Shown piece by piece: positions 43,359 to 55,575 of a DNA stretch of 64,000 nucleotides. The position numbers were made by a program, and so were the translations under genes. Every line of letters begins with the position of its first letter. The first letter of the stretch is position 1. The notes under the pieces were generated by a model. The model was not told the DNA's origin, ran no database searches, and worked only from the letters and a program-made list of their open reading frames with translations. Source of the stretch: Ceratotherium simum simum (taxonomy: Eukaryota > Chordata > Mammalia > Perissodactyla > Rhinocerotidae); the NCBI RefSeq assembly GCF_000283155.1, contig NW_004454160.1, forward strand, positions 9,130,157 through 9,194,156, in the 5' to 3' direction.

Positions 43359-44439
43359 CTGGTAATTCTATTTGTAATTTTTGAGGAGCTGCCATACTGT
43401 TTTCCACATTCCCACCAGCAGTGCATAAGAGTTCTAATCTCTCCGCATCCTCACCAACACTTGTTATTTTCTGGTTTCTTCATTTGTCTGTTTTGCCTTG
43501 TTTTAGTAATAGCCATCCTAATTGATGTGAAGTGGTATCTAATTGTGGTTTTGATGTGCATTTCCCTCATGATTAGTGATGCTGAGCATCTTTTCATGAG
43601 CTTATTGGCCACTTGTGTGTCTTCTTTGGAGAAATGTTTATTCATCTCAGTTTACCCATTTGTTAATTTGGGTGTTTTGTTGTTGTTGTTGTTGAGATGT
43701 AGGACTTCTTTATATATATATACGTATGTTATATATTACCGTCTTATCAGATATATGATTTGCAAATATTTTCTCTAGTTCTGTGGGTTGCCTTTTTAAT
43801 CTGTTGATAGTGTCCTTTGATGCACACAAGTTTTTAGTTTTGATGTAGTCCAATTTATCTATCTTTTATTTTGTTGCTTATGCTTTTGTGTCATATACAA
43901 GAAATCATCACCAAACCCAATGTCATGAAGCTTTGCCCTATGTTTTCTTCTAAAAGTTTTATAGTTTTGGCTTTTATGTTTAGACCTTTGATCTGAGTTA
44001 ATTTTTGTGTACAGTATAAGGTAATGGTCCCATTGTATTCTATGTGAATGTCCAGTTTTCCCAGCACCATTTGTTGAAAAGACTGTTCTTTCCTTGTTGA
44101 ATGGTCTTCACCCCCTTGTCAAAAATCATTTGACCATACATGTGAAGGTTTGTTTCTGCGGTCTCTATTCTATCCCATTGATCTGTATGTCGGTCTTTAT
44201 GTCAGTACCACACTGTTTTGTTTACTATAGCTTTGTAATAAGTTTTGAAATTAGGAAATGTGAAACTCCCAACATTTTTCTTTTTTTTCAAGATTGTTTA
44301 GGCTACTTGGGGTTGTAGTTCCTAGTTTTTTTCTTTTTTAAATAAAACGAGTATTAATTTCAATGATAATAAAACATTAAAAGGCAAATTTAATAAAATA
44401 CTATCTACTCAAACAACTCCCTACATAAACAAAGCAAAA

Positions 44440-44965
44440 CCCATCAATGGGTCCCCATTGTGTACTGAATAAAGTCCAAACTCTTTAGCAGGTCATTCAA
44501 AGTTCTCCATATTTGATCGTCTATAGACTTACTCTCCCTTGTTTACCTCTGTCCCCACCTTGCACCTTGTACTCCTTTTATAACTTCTTAACTAATGCCT
44601 AACTGCTTGTACTTCTTATCACAGCCCATTCTCTTTATACTGCTGTACCTTTGCTTATACTGTTCCCTCTTCCAAGAATACCTTTCCCACTTTTTGGTGA
44701 GTGATCCTTCCTAATTCTTCCTTTAGGAATTAGGTTATATGCCATCTTCTCCAAGAAGCTTTTTCCAAATCCCCACATTGGGTGACGATTTTCTCCTCTG
44801 AGTTCCAATGGTCCCCAGTCTATGCTGTTTGGTTAAGACGTTATATTATATAGTAATTGTCTACAAACTCTTCAAGATCAGGGGGCATATCTTCTTCTTT
44901 TGTTTAACTTCCAGTGGCTAAACACAATTTTTGACACATAGATAACATCTGTTAAAATTAATTTA
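44440..44965 (+). mobile_element. L2 LINE, 3' piece
   Basis: 'CAATGGGTCCCCATTGTGTA', 'AATAAAGTCCAAACTCTTTA', 'TATACTGTTCCCTCTTCCAA', 'TCTTCTCCAAGAAGCTTTTT' and the decayed 3' end 'ACAAACTCTTCAAGATCAGG'. It picks up about where the piece at 42220 leaves off. Confidence 0.78.
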
Positions 44966-46600
44966 ACAGAACTGAAAGGATTTTCATGTCTCCAAAGCAA
45001 GGGCCTGCTGCTCAGGGTGGGATATTGCTGCCATTGGCAAAGGGAAAGCTCAAGTGGGAGAAATCCTCTAGTATTGGTCCTGAGGATTGGGCTTAGTGGG
45101 GTGTAGAATATATGAAATCTTGCAGAGGAACATAAATATCAGATGACTTCCATAACGTTGACTGGAAAATCCTCCTGCTGCCAGGTCACTATGCAGGGCA
45201 TCTATTTGAAAAAGTGTATAAAGTGCAGATCATTCCAAAGGCCACTGGGCAAAAATCCAATTCCTCTGTGGTGTAGCAGTCCTTTCCTGGAGGAATGCCA
45301 GAGGTCCTGAGAACCTTTTCATTTTTTAGTGCATTTAGATGGAAACATGTTTTATGCAACTTTAGTTCTTTAATTCTCGAGAATGTGTCTCCAAATGCAT
45401 TCCAAAGACTGTAGATGTTGCAATTATTTTGTAGACAACATGGATCTAAGCCCAAGGAGACCTAGTGGACTTGGTTCCTGGGACATCAAAGATGAACACA
45501 GGCATTTAGAGGAAAAAGCGTAGTAGCAAGTGCCCACTACGCAGAGCCAGATGCCAGGAGCAGACCGATTCAGCAGCCACCACAAAAGAGAGACATCCTC
45601 ATCAGAAACCTCCTCATGCTCTGCTCAGAGCCATTAGTCACACACAGACATTTGGCGTGTCTAAATAATGAACTTGATAATGGAAAGACCTCACAATCTC
45701 TGTAGACATGTGAAAGGTGAGAATGATGAACTTCTCAACTCAAATCCTCCTTCTGTATTTGGTAAACTTGAGAGCAAGTTGTTGCTCTGTACAACTTGGT
45801 TTTCTGCACAGTATCTTGTCCATAATATGTTCTCGATAAATGTTTGATACGAGATCTAATTCTAGAACAAATCGTGTTGTTCAGTGAAATTGCTGTAGTT
45901 TTCTACATATCACAGGTAGTATATTTTTAATGGTTGGTATCACTCGTGATATCATTCTGATATGCTCAACTTTCCGATGTAACCATTCTTTTAAAAATTG
46001 TGAAAATGCCATATGAGCTGACAAATAACAAACAAGTGGTCTTTAATCTTAAATACTTAGGTATTTAAGGGAAGTGTTTAAAGAAAATAGTAAGAGGGCC
46101 ACTCTGGTAGTAAAGGCACAGGGGAGAAAAAAATCCCCCTTGAACAATAATTGAAGTGGTCCAATGAAAATCCTGGTTTTCATGACCCCCATGTGTCTCA
46201 TGTTGCTCATTATATTGTTTTAATTTTCCTTAAAATATTCTAATTCCAGATTAGATATGTCTTCCTTAGGCTTGGTAAAGTATGATTTTTTCCCTTGGAA
46301 ACAAATATTTTTATTCCTTAGCATTTACTAGTGGGTTCAGAGTACCTTCTTTCTAATTCTCTGAAATCATGTGTCAAAAAGGGAAGGCTCCCTTTAAAGG
46401 AGAACTCTCTGGTGTCCTGGACAGCTTGTCCTTGGGACAGCTTTTAAAGTGCTGCTTGAACTTTGAGCCTCATTGGCCTCCATTACCCAAAAAGGGAAGT
46501 TTCCCCTTTAAACAATGCTCTTATGAACATATTTGTTGTGTCATAATTGCTGTTTACATCCCTGCCTGCATCACTGGATGATGAGCTCTGATGTCAGATT
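44966..46600. other. Repeat-poor unique stretch
   Basis: One of the longest parts of the window with no recognised repeat. A weak L2 3'-end-like piece lies at 45780-45850. Two related hairpins lie at 46378-46395 and 46491-46509. The 88-codon minus-strand frame at 45189-45455 has no motif I recognise. No exon can be supported. Confidence 0.45.
46378..46395. repeat. Short perfect hairpin, first of a pair
   Basis: AAAGGGA, four-base spacer, TCCCTTT. A related hairpin (AAAGGGAA ... TTCCCCTTT, one bulged base) is found 113 bp downstream at 46491-46509, and both lead into TTTAAA. Confidence 0.7.
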
Positions 46601-46614
46601 ACCTTCAGGTGCTC

Positions 46615-47235
46615 AGCAGGTCTTCATTGAGCATCCGTGGTGGACTCAGTGCTGTGCTAGGAGCTATTCACTCCTTCCACGCAAGACCTTGATTGAGCAC
46701 CTACACTCTGCTGGGCAATGGAATACAAAATAAAAAGAAGGTTCAAAGAGCTCAGAGTCCAGGTGGAGATGGCCGATGAACAAATAACCATACAGCAATC
46801 TGAGCAGTCTTGTACTAGAAGTGAGTGCCCAGGGAGATCTACGAGGGAGTCATTACTCTGATGTTGGGGAAGAGGAACATCTCAGAGTAGATGACACTTG
46901 ACCCCAGGCCTTGAAAGATGAGTGAAATTCTACCAGTTAAAGAAAAGAAGAGTTAGATGAGAATAGTGGGGAAATAAGTTTGGGTAGACAAGGTGGTTGC
47001 AGGAAAACTTGAAAATCTGGGGGAAGAATTTAGACCTGAATTGGTGGGTAAGAGGCAGCAATCAAGCATAGGCCGAGGAGCAGAAGGATGGCATGACCGC
47101 TGAGTTGTTCAAGGAAAATCTGTCAGAGGTGACATGTTGGAGACAGACAGGCTGGCCTGCAGGCAGCGAGGGAGGTCTTGCAAATACCAGTCAACTGGAA
47201 GGTGATGAAGCCTGGGTTTGGGGTGATAACAGAAG
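46615..47235 (-). mobile_element. L2 LINE 3' portion, reversed
   Basis: 'GCACCTACACTCTGCTGGGC' at left (3' end), then 'AGAGGTGACATGTTGGAGAC' and 'CTGGCCTGCAGGCAGCGAGG', in the order seen in the large L2 at 6025-8060. Confidence 0.65.
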
Positions 47236-48845
47236 GAATGGAGAGGAAAGGAAGATATCCAGTGTAAAGGGTACTTGGTGCTTTGCACATGGTAGGAGAT
47301 GAATAAATGTCTGTTGAGAAAATGATGGAATGTTTAAGTGGATAATTAACAGCACTTGATGTATTGAAAAGGAGTGAACATAAAACATGGCTATGACTCT
47401 AAGGATTTGAACCAAGATGACAAAAAGAATGGTTTATTATTTCATGGACAGAGACAAAGAGTATGAGAGAGGAAGTGGATGAGAGCAAAAGAAATTAAAG
47501 AGTCCCTATAAACTTCTGCAGAGTAGAGTTTTGCTTCCTTCTCCTGAGTATGGGACTTGGTACATAGCAATTTACCGGTAAGTGTTAACAGGAAGTTAAT
47601 AGTGCAAGTAAATAGGGGAAACAAGGGCACGGCTTTCAGCTTCTCTGGGGTTCTAGGATGGCTTGGCCTGGGTATACCTCTCAAAGTGCTGCTCGGGCTA
47701 TTAGCCTCTTGGACCTCGGTTTCCTCATCTGAAAAATGGGGGAGTTGATTGGTGGCTAGCTAACATCCTTCCAGTGTTAATAATCAGTGACTCTGTTCTG
47801 TTTTTTTTGCTGATATTGGTGTTCTTTCTCCTTAAAAAGCAACTTAAAAAATGAACCCCAACTCTTCAGGCCATCCTTTCCCTCTGAAGTAAGCAGAGGA
47901 AACTGATGTATAAGGTACGGAGAGAATCTAAAAGACTTGTGAGCTGAAGGGCTATTTCTCACTGTTTGAAGGATCCCATTGCCAAAAATGGAAGTGGTGT
48001 TTGGAGTGTTGTTTTTGCCATCTCCCCTGGACTTAAATGGAACTAAATTCTCTTACAAAGATGGAGAGGAGAGGAGAGGAGAGGAGGGGGTGCCTTGGCG
48101 GGGAGCTGGCTGCTAATCTATGCACTGGAGGTCCAAGTTCAAATACGCTTGCAGGAAAGCTTCAGTTCACTCTTTTCTCTGTGCACAATGACGCTGCTGT
48201 GCGTCCAGAAGCTGGGGGAAGGCAGCTGGATTTCTAGAGCTCAATGGCCAGCATCTTTTCAATTCCTTTTTGATTCTCCTCTTTTGGAGACAGAGCTCAC
48301 AGGACACACTGGTCCGGAGAATAAAATACCAGTTAGTCATTATTGTAAAGTCTAGAAAACAAGAAGCACATCCTGAACAGGAGTTACCAGGCCTCATTAG
48401 CAAGTGGCCTCAGTGAATCACTCATCAATATTTGGATAATGCCTGTCAGTAAAAGAAGGAGCATTTAACTCTTTACCCTCACCTTAATATTGGCCCTGCC
48501 TATGATGACCATTTTAGGTGGGTAAGCTTCTGGACTGCTGGGTCCTTTTGCTGTGCGAGTTTAATTCTGTAAACTACCCCATACAGGAATGTGTTGAATA
48601 AATGCCCATCTGATTTCAAAAGTCCAGAGGGATTTCTGTGCCTACTGCTTACAGGATCTATCAGATGGTCCCTGAAATGGCTCTGATCCTCTCTTTGGGA
48701 AAAATTTCCTAAAATGATAAACTATTTTTCCTGCCTCTGTGTGATCATTTTTTTGTGTTTTCTCTTTAAACAGATGACGCTTAAGGAATTGGCACAAGCT
48801 GGGGTTTAGAGGTAGGGTAGGTGGATGTGTTTAGATACAGTGATA
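47236..48845. other. Mostly unique DNA
   Basis: A short sense MIR piece lies at about 47690-47780 ('CTCGGTTTCCTCATCTGAAA'). A (GAGGA)n-like run lies at 48064-48092. Small open frames overlap on both strands; none is convincing. Confidence 0.4.
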
Positions 48846-48849
48846 ATAA

Positions 48850-49065
48850 TGGTTGACGTTTATTCAGGGCTTACTCTGTGCCAGCACTGGTAGAGGTACT
48901 TTATGAATTTAATTCGTTTAATCCTCAAAGTGACTCTATAACATAGATATTATCTTCCTCACCTTGAACATGAGGAAGCTGTGGCTTAAAGACAGGTTAA
49001 ATCGTGAGGCTGATAGAGAGGTGAGCCAGGCTCCCAAATGTGGTGCTTAGAGCTGACTCTATACT
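48850..49065 (-). mobile_element. MIR SINE, reversed
   Basis: 'TTTATTCAGGGCTTACTCTG', 'TTTAATTCGTTTAATCCTCA', 'GAACATGAGGAAGCTGTGGC' and 'GAGGTGAGCCAGGCTCCCAA' are the reversed MIR order. Confidence 0.82.
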
Positions 49066-49755
49066 AATTTCCTGTGAGCGGAGTGTCCCCCTGACTTTCA
49101 TGTGTCTAGGTTTCCTGAAGGCTATGTTGTATTTTAGTACTGGATATAGTTCTCGACTATTCTTTGTCTTTATACTCTGGCTCCCAGACATAAGATGAGC
49201 AAAAGTAATGGGAGGGTAAATAGGAGTGCAGAGTAAGGGAAGAAGTCATAGCATCGAGTCCACACACACACACAGACACACACACACACACACACACAAA
49301 CACGCACACACTCATAAGCTGGCCCACTTATTTATTTTATACTCACATCACTCATGTACTCTCAGAGGCTCCTTTCCTGCCAGGTTATACATAGTCCTTC
49401 CCTGAGGGATCAGCCCTTTCCACTCCAGGTCATGGGAAGGGGCAGGAAGGAGATGACTTCCTTTCCAAGGGCCTGCCGGAAAACCATGTTTGGAGAGGGA
49501 CACTTATAGGAATTGATCAATAAGAATAGCAACTGTAAAGGCCAAAACTCTGTGAGTGAGACAGTGCAATCACCAGCTCTCAGAACATAGAAGGACAGCA
49601 GTCCTGTCCTTCAGGAGCTCGGTATTGACTAGAGCAAACACCATTTCTGATGTGTCATTCCCCATACGTGCCCACAACCCAGGACCCCAAGATTGTCATC
49701 TTGGGACATATTCTGTGATATGCTGTCATGTACTCTATAGCTTCTTGTACTCTGG
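49066..49755. other. Unique DNA with a microsatellite
   Basis: Apart from the (CA)n at 49261-49310 nothing is recognised. Confidence 0.4.
49261..49310. repeat. (CA)n microsatellite, imperfect
   Basis: 50 bases of CA repeat with three interruptions (CAGA, CAAA, CGCA). Confidence 0.95.
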
Positions 49756-49759
49756 ATTT

Positions 49760-49955
49760 AAAAACAATTCCAACTCTTAACAACCATACAATCGAATGCT
49801 GTGTTGTCATTACAATGAATGAGGTTGAATTAATATTGGAAGATACCCATAGTATGTTTAGTAAGTGTAATAAGCTTGCAGAACAGCATACATGGTATAA
49901 TCCCATTTGTGTAACAAAGATAAAAAAATACATGCATAATAACAATAATAAAAAT
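49760..49955 (+). mobile_element. Old L1 3' UTR fragment
   Basis: 'CATACAATCGAATGCTGTGT', 'TAAGCTTGCAGAACAGCATA', 'CATGGTATAATCCCATTTGT' are typical of the 3' end of old L1. Confidence 0.65.
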
Positions 49956-49959
49956 GCAC

Positions 49960-50215
49960 AATAATATCTGTATAGTGCTTATTATACACCAGGCATTATA
50001 AATGTAAGTGCTTTACATTTATTAACTTACTAATCCTCAAAACAATCCTATGAAATAGATACTAACATTATCTCAATTTTATATGAAGAAATCAAGTATG
50101 GAGAAATCAAGTAACTTGCTCAAGGTCACCCAACTAATTGGCAAAGTCAGAATTCAAACCCAGGCATCCTGGCTCCAGAGGGTCTATTATTAACCAGTTT
50201 GCTGTACTATAAATG
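49960..50215 (-). mobile_element. MIR SINE, reversed, nearly full length
   Basis: 'GTGCTTATTATACACCAGGC', 'CTAATCCTCAAAACAATCCT', 'ACTTGCTCAAGGTCACCCAA', 'GAATTCAAACCCAGGCATCC' run from the reversed tail to the promoter side. Confidence 0.88.
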
Positions 50216-50599
50216 CCATGTAAGCATAGAACAATTCTAGACAAGTACACAGCAAACTGTTAACAATAGTTAGCTAAGAGGTGTGGAAATGGCAGGTGGG
50301 ATGAAGGACAGGAGAGGAAATTTTATTTTTAAAATAAAATTTATATTTAAAATTTTATTTTATTTATTTTTATAATACATACTTTTGTGCTTTTTGGCAT
50401 TATTCTTAAACTATCTTATTATTTGTTTACAGTTTTAAAGATCCTTTAAGGGCTGCAGACAACCCTTGGCTCTGTGGTAGCCTAGTCAAGGGAAGACATT
50501 AAACATGTTCTGTTTCTAGGAGGAGAGGAGGAGAACTGGGGTGGGTTTATCAGCAGTAAGGAAAGAGTAGGATATGACTTAAAGAGAAGAGGGAGATAT

Positions 50600-50865
50600 G
50601 AGGTACTTGTAGTAGCCAAAATCATAGAGACAGAAAGTGTAATGGTGCTTGTCAGGGGCTGGGAGGAGGGAAGAATGGGCACTTATTGTTTAATGAGCAC
50701 AGAGTTTCAGTTTTACAAGACGAAAAGAGTTATGGAGATGAATGCTGGTGATGGTTACAAAACAACGTGAATGTATTTAATCCCACTGAACTGTGCACTT
50801 AAAAATGGTTAAGATGGTAAATTTTATGTTAAGTATGTTTTACTACAATAAAAGAAATTGAAGAG
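50600..50865 (+). mobile_element. L1 LINE 3' end, 5' truncated
   Basis: 'AATCATAGAGACAGAAAGTG', 'TTGTCAGGGGCTGGGAGGAG', 'GAACTGTGCACTTAAAAATG', 'TAAGATGGTAAATTTTATGT' and the end 'TACTACAATAAAAG'. Only the last 265 bases of an L1. Confidence 0.9.
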
Positions 50866-51809
50866 AAAAAAAGAGGAGGGAGAACGAGGACTGAGGAGCC
50901 AGTAGAGGCAACAAGGGGAAAGGAGTTGAAATCAGTGCATCACAGTGTGGTGAGGAACTTGGACATCTGTCACTGCCAGCTTCAATGACCCACACTGAAA
51001 TATAAAGTCTCAATGGAGGGAAAGCCTGTGTTCTCCACATGCAGAGATGAAGTATTTTGTACACTTTATAAGTTAGCCAGTAATTGTCCTTTTTGGGGAT
51101 GGTCAGAAGGTCCCTGGGAGAATTCCAATCATAACACACTTGTCTCCATCCTGAGACCGAGTATTCTGGTTTGGAGGAAAGGTTGCTGTTTTAAAGCGGG
51201 AGTGGGTTCCCAGTCTCTGGAAAATGTAAACACAGATTGATTCTCCCCTCTACAGAGCAGTATAGATAAACAGGGCCACCCAAAACCATACTAGCCTGCA
51301 AGGGCAGGGATCAGGTTTCAGCTGCTGGGACAACTTGCTGGCTTGGTGACAGGCCTCTGTGAGGTGGCCCCATTCCAGCAGATGCCGGTAGCTCCTTTGC
51401 CAGGTCTGCTATCAGCTCATCCACCTTTGCCCTTGAACTAGAGCCAAGGTCTCTGGAGAAAGGAATGTGCTATTGCCTTTCATATCAGGGCCTTCCTAGT
51501 ACATGCAGTGGTCAGCCCCGAGTGGCTTCCAGGGTCTCATGTGTGGGGCACTGTCATAAAAGACTGAGTCTTTGAAAAAGGCGCCCTCTAAAGGAGTGTC
51601 AGTCAAGGCCAAGAACAGCCATCCTTACTTGGGATATTTCTGACAAAATTGATTTTTCAGATTACCAATGAGGTTTTCTTAGTTTTTCCTAGGCTTGGAT
51701 GGACTTCATTTTAGAACATGGCATGTTTTCACTTTGGCAGGAATGAAGAAGTACCACCTTCCTCTCTCCTTCCTGTGGTCACTGTTTCATCCCCAGATAG
51801 CTACTGCAA
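50866..51809. other. Unique non-coding stretch
   Basis: No repeat or gene is recognised. Confidence 0.4.
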
Positions 51810-52035
51810 TAGTAATTATAACTATATTTACTGAGTGAATATTATGTGCCAGGAATCACACTTGAACACTTCTCAACACAAAATGCTGCAATTGGGAATA
51901 TCATCACCATTTTATAAATGAATGAAACCGTTAATCAGAGAAGTTAAGAGTCTTATCCAGGGCCGCTCATTTGTGGTAGAGGTGGGATTTGAACCCAGGT
52001 CTGTTCAACTTCAAAGCTGGTAAATTTATACATTA
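51810..52035 (-). mobile_element. MIR SINE, reversed
   Basis: 'GAATATTATGTGCCAGGAAT', 'TATCATCACCATTTTATAAA', 'GGTAGAGGTGGGATTTGAAC', 'CCAGGTCTGTTCAACTTCAA'. Confidence 0.85.
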
Positions 52036-52759
52036 AATTTGTACCTTATACATTATGCTAGGTTGCCCTTTCAGATGCAAATAGGAGCTATTTTATAATC
52101 AAGTAGTTCCCTCATAAATAGTCAACCAGGGCTGTGGCATAAACACAGAGTTGTACCTTGTCAGACCTAAGGTCTCAGATTCTCCTCTGCCTTACCAGGT
52201 ATGAATGGCACGTGCATGAGGAATCTTTGGAAGCTACATTTGCTCAGGTACTAAATGCCATGAGGTCTTAGAAGAGGGTTACTGTAACCCCAAATTTCCT
52301 CATTTGTGTTGAGGATATAACTCGAGTGCTAAGAAGGATTTCTCCAATTGTGTTCAGAGGCCTGTAGAATAGGCCCAGCTGATCCACGCCTCTCCCATTC
52401 CAAGGCCAAGGGCTGGCTCTCTGAGCTCTTCACTGCCCACAGCTGAGGTAGGATACTACTGTCCCAGTGCTTTTGGCTAGATCTCCGAGGAAGAGTCATT
52501 GATTATCAGGCAGGGCTGATTGGTATCTGAGTTTGTTTGTTTGTGGTTTGTTAGGTCTGGCCTCAATTTCCCATTGTCTCTCGCACATGATCTTACTGAT
52601 TATTTATGCTACTTGAATTCAAGTTCTCAATCTCTGTACAAGTTACTAAGTCCCTTTAAAAAGACAAGTTAGGACAGTTCTGTTAAAGAAATGACTTTCT
52701 AAAGCTGGTTTACCTTTGTATGAGTATACTCTGCAGTGGACGGAATTTTTATTACTTGT
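52036..52759. other. Unique non-coding stretch
   Basis: No repeat or exon is recognised. Confidence 0.4.
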
Positions 52760-52773
52760 GGAAATGTGTCTTT

Positions 52774-53044
52774 TTTAATAATTTATTTTTATTTTTTGTT
52801 TTTATTTATTTATTTTTTTGTGAGGAAGATCAGCCCTGAGCTAACATCCATGCCAATCCTCCTCTTTTTGCAGAGGAAGACTGGCCCTGGGCTAATATCT
52901 GTGCCTATGTTCCTCCACTTTATATGGGAGGCCACCACAGCATGGCCTGACAAGGCGGTACTTCAGTGCGCGCCCAGGATCTGAACCCGGGCCGCCAGCA
53001 GCGGAGCCCGTGCACTTAACTGCTACGTCAGGGGGCCGGCCCCC
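52774..53044 (-). mobile_element. ERE SINE, about 240-bp type, reversed
   Basis: A T-rich tail, 'TGTGAGGAAGATCAGCCCTG', 'AATATCTGTGCCTATGTTCC', 'CACAGCATGGCCTGACAAGG', 'GGATCTGAACCCGGGCCGCC' and head 'GGGGGCCGGCCCCC'. A perfect 14-bp duplication GGAAATGTGTCTTT lies at 52760-52773 and 53045-53058. Confidence 0.96.
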
Positions 53045-54036
53045 GGAAATGTGTCTTTAAAGACAGTATTTTTTACACCTTTTTCCCACAGCCCACATAA
53101 AAAAAATACATTTTAGACTTTTAATTCCAGTTAAGATGGAGTAAGAGGAACCAGATTTACTTTCTTGCCTGAAATAAGTAAACACTGGACAAAAGATATG
53201 AAACAACAATGTTTGGACCCTGAATATCAGGCAGCGCAGACCATGATTCCTGAGAGGGAAAACAAATGGAGTTAGCCCCCCAGTTACCCCAACTTACTTC
53301 TGGGAGAGTTTTTGGGTTGCAAAGCAGGGAGGAGAAAGCCAGGCAGAGCCTGGTGATTAAGGAGACGGAGGTGGGAGTCTGCGGAGGCCAAGGTGGCTAG
53401 AGTCTGCAGAGGAAAGTACCAAGCAGGAGAGCTGCACAGAGAGAAAGTGCTGGAGGTCTGCAGAGGGTCTCCCTCTGGTCCTCAGCCGACTGCTCGTCAG
53501 CACATGCACATGAGGAGCCGACCTGAAGCTGGAGAGAACCACCCAGAAGGAGCAGAGGACAAAATACTCATGTTCCTCCCATTCGGAGTGGAAAATCCCA
53601 TAATTAATGGGGTTTGGGGTAGAGTTCTCATAAAGATACTGCCTCACTTGCAGGACAAAATTAGTCGTAGACTAAAGACAGCTCTGGTTTCACTGAACAA
53701 AGTTTAAAAGCAAGCCTGGAAAGGATAAAACTGTTTCCTAGTAACTTAGCTGTGCTCCAGAACAAAGCTCAACAATATTTACAGGAATACCAAAATATCT
53801 AGCACTAACAAGGTAAAATTCACAAGGCCTGGCATCCAATCAAGAAATACCTGGCAGGTAAAGAAGCAGGAATATGACTGATAACGAGGCATAAAATCAA
53901 AAGAAACAGACCCAGAAATGACACGTTTGATAGAATTAGTAGACAAATTTTAAAATAGTAGTAGTTATAATATATTCAATATGTTCAAGATGGTAAAGAT
54001 TGAATATGTTAAGTAGAGATGTGGAAAATATAAAAA

Positions 54037-54345
54037 ACCGACCCCATGGCTTAGCGGTTAAGTGCGTGCGCTCCACTACTGGCGACCTGGGTTCGGATCC
54101 TGGGTGCGCACTGAGGCACTGCTTGTCTGGCCATGCTGAGGCGGCATCCCACATACAGCAACTAGAAGGATGTGCAGCTATGATGTGCAACTATCTACTG
54201 GGGCTTTGGGGAGAAAAAGGGGGAAAAAAAAGGAGGAGGATTGGCAATAGATGTTAGTTTAGGGCCGGTCTTCCTCAGCAAAAAGAGGAGATTGGCATGG
54301 GTGTTAGCTCAGGGCTGATCTTCCTCACACACACACACACAAAAA
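54037..54345 (+). mobile_element. ERE SINE, long composite type
   Basis: Head 'CCGACCCCATGGCTTAGCGG', B box 'GGTTCGGATCC', the 'GCAACTAGAAGG' and 'CTACTGGGGCTTTGGGG' body, A-rich linker, then the duplicated 'GATGTTAG' module and a (CA)n tail. Target duplication not clear. Confidence 0.92.
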
Positions 54346-55366
54346 GGCCCAAATAGAATTCTAGAGATGAAAATGACAATATCCAAGATGAAAAATGCAC
54401 TGAATGAGACTAACAGATGAGACTCGACAGAATACAAGATTAGTAAACTTGAAGGCATAACAATAGAAATGATGCCAAATGAAACAGAGAGAAAAGAATT
54501 TTAAAAAATGGAAAGAGCATCAGTGTGCTGTGGCACAACCCCAAGCTGCCTAATATACATGTAAATAGAGTCCCTGAAGGAGGAAAGAAAGAGGGATGGA
54601 CAGTGAAAATGTTTGAAGAAATAATGGTTGAAAATTTCCAAATTTGATGCATATTACAAAGCCACAGATCCAAGAAGCTTAATGAACCCCAAGCAAAAAA
54701 TCCATGAATAATTACACCAAGAAACAATCAAATTGCTCAAAACCGTAGATAAAGATAAAATCTTAAAAGCTACCTGAAAGGAGTAAAAAAAGACACGTTT
54801 CATATTGAGGAACAAAGAATGACAAAAGACATCATGTCAGGAACAATGTGAGACACGAGACCACAGAGCAACATCTTTAAGGTACTGAGAGAAAAAAATG
54901 TGTCAAAACTCTGCAAAAACACTTTTCAAAAATAACTTTTCAGATATTTCAAAAAGAGCTTTTCCAGGGGTTCAAAAACTGAAGGAATTCATCACCAGCA
55001 GACCTGCACAACAAGAAATATTAAAGGAATTTCCACAGGCTGAAGGAGAATGATACCAGATGGAAATCTGGATTTATACAAAAGAATAAAGAGCAGTGGA
55101 AATGGTAAATATGTAGATACATATAAAAGACTTTTTTATTATTAAACTCTTTAAAATAATTGACTGTGGAAAGCAAAAATAAGAATAGTGTATTGAAAAA
55201 TTTATAACATATGTAGAAGTAAGATGTTTGGCAATAGTACAAAGGCCAGGAAAGGGAAAATGGATGTTTTAAGGTTCTTGTACTATGTGTGAAATGGTAT
55301 AATATTATTTGAAGGTAGATTGTATACCAAAAACCTTTTGTTATGAAATAATAAAGAGTTATAGCA

Positions 55367-55575
55367 CGGGCCAGCCCCGTGGCTTAGCGGTTAAGTGCGC
55401 GCACTCCGCTGTTGGCGGCCTGGGTGCGATCCTGGGCGCGCACCGCCGCACCGCTTCTCCGGCCATGCTGAGGCCGCGTCCCACATACAGCAACTAGAAG
55501 GATGTGCAGCTATGACCTACAACTATCTGCTGGGGCTTTGGAGAAAAAAAAAATAAATAAAATTATAAAAAAAAA
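55367..55575 (+). mobile_element. ERE SINE, short type with AATAAA tail
   Basis: 'GGGCCAGCCCCGTGGCTTAG' head; the B box is altered (GGTGCGATCC, two bases short). Body 'CTGCTGGGGCTTTGG', then AAATAAATAAAAT and A run. Perfect 14-bp duplication AAAGAGTTATAGCA at 55353-55366 and 55576-55589. Confidence 0.96.

Larger units (their letters stand above)
42292..44335 (-). mobile_element. L1 LINE, 3' end at left, with two EREs inside
   Basis: Reversed L1: 'TTTAAGTGTACAGTTCAGTA', 'ATAATATTCCATTATATGCA', 'TTGCTGGATCTGTTTTGCTG', 'ACACTTGTTATTTTCTGGTT', 'CCCAGCACCATTTGTTGAAA'. The 146-codon plus-strand frame at 43338-43778 is antisense to ORF2 and not a gene. It interrupts an L2. Confidence 0.9.

Noticed and set aside
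43338..43778. 146-codon hydrophobic open frame on the plus strand
   Set aside because: It is antisense to L1 ORF2 of the minus-strand L1 at 42292-44335. Stop-free antisense frames are common there.
52736..52984. 82-codon plus-strand open frame
   Set aside because: It reads through the reversed ERE at 52774-53044, as do several other short frames over ERE copies; not genes.
53393..53707. 104-codon plus-strand open frame
   Set aside because: It lies in the 5' part of the old L1, and a frame of 96 codons lies opposite it. No protein similarity.
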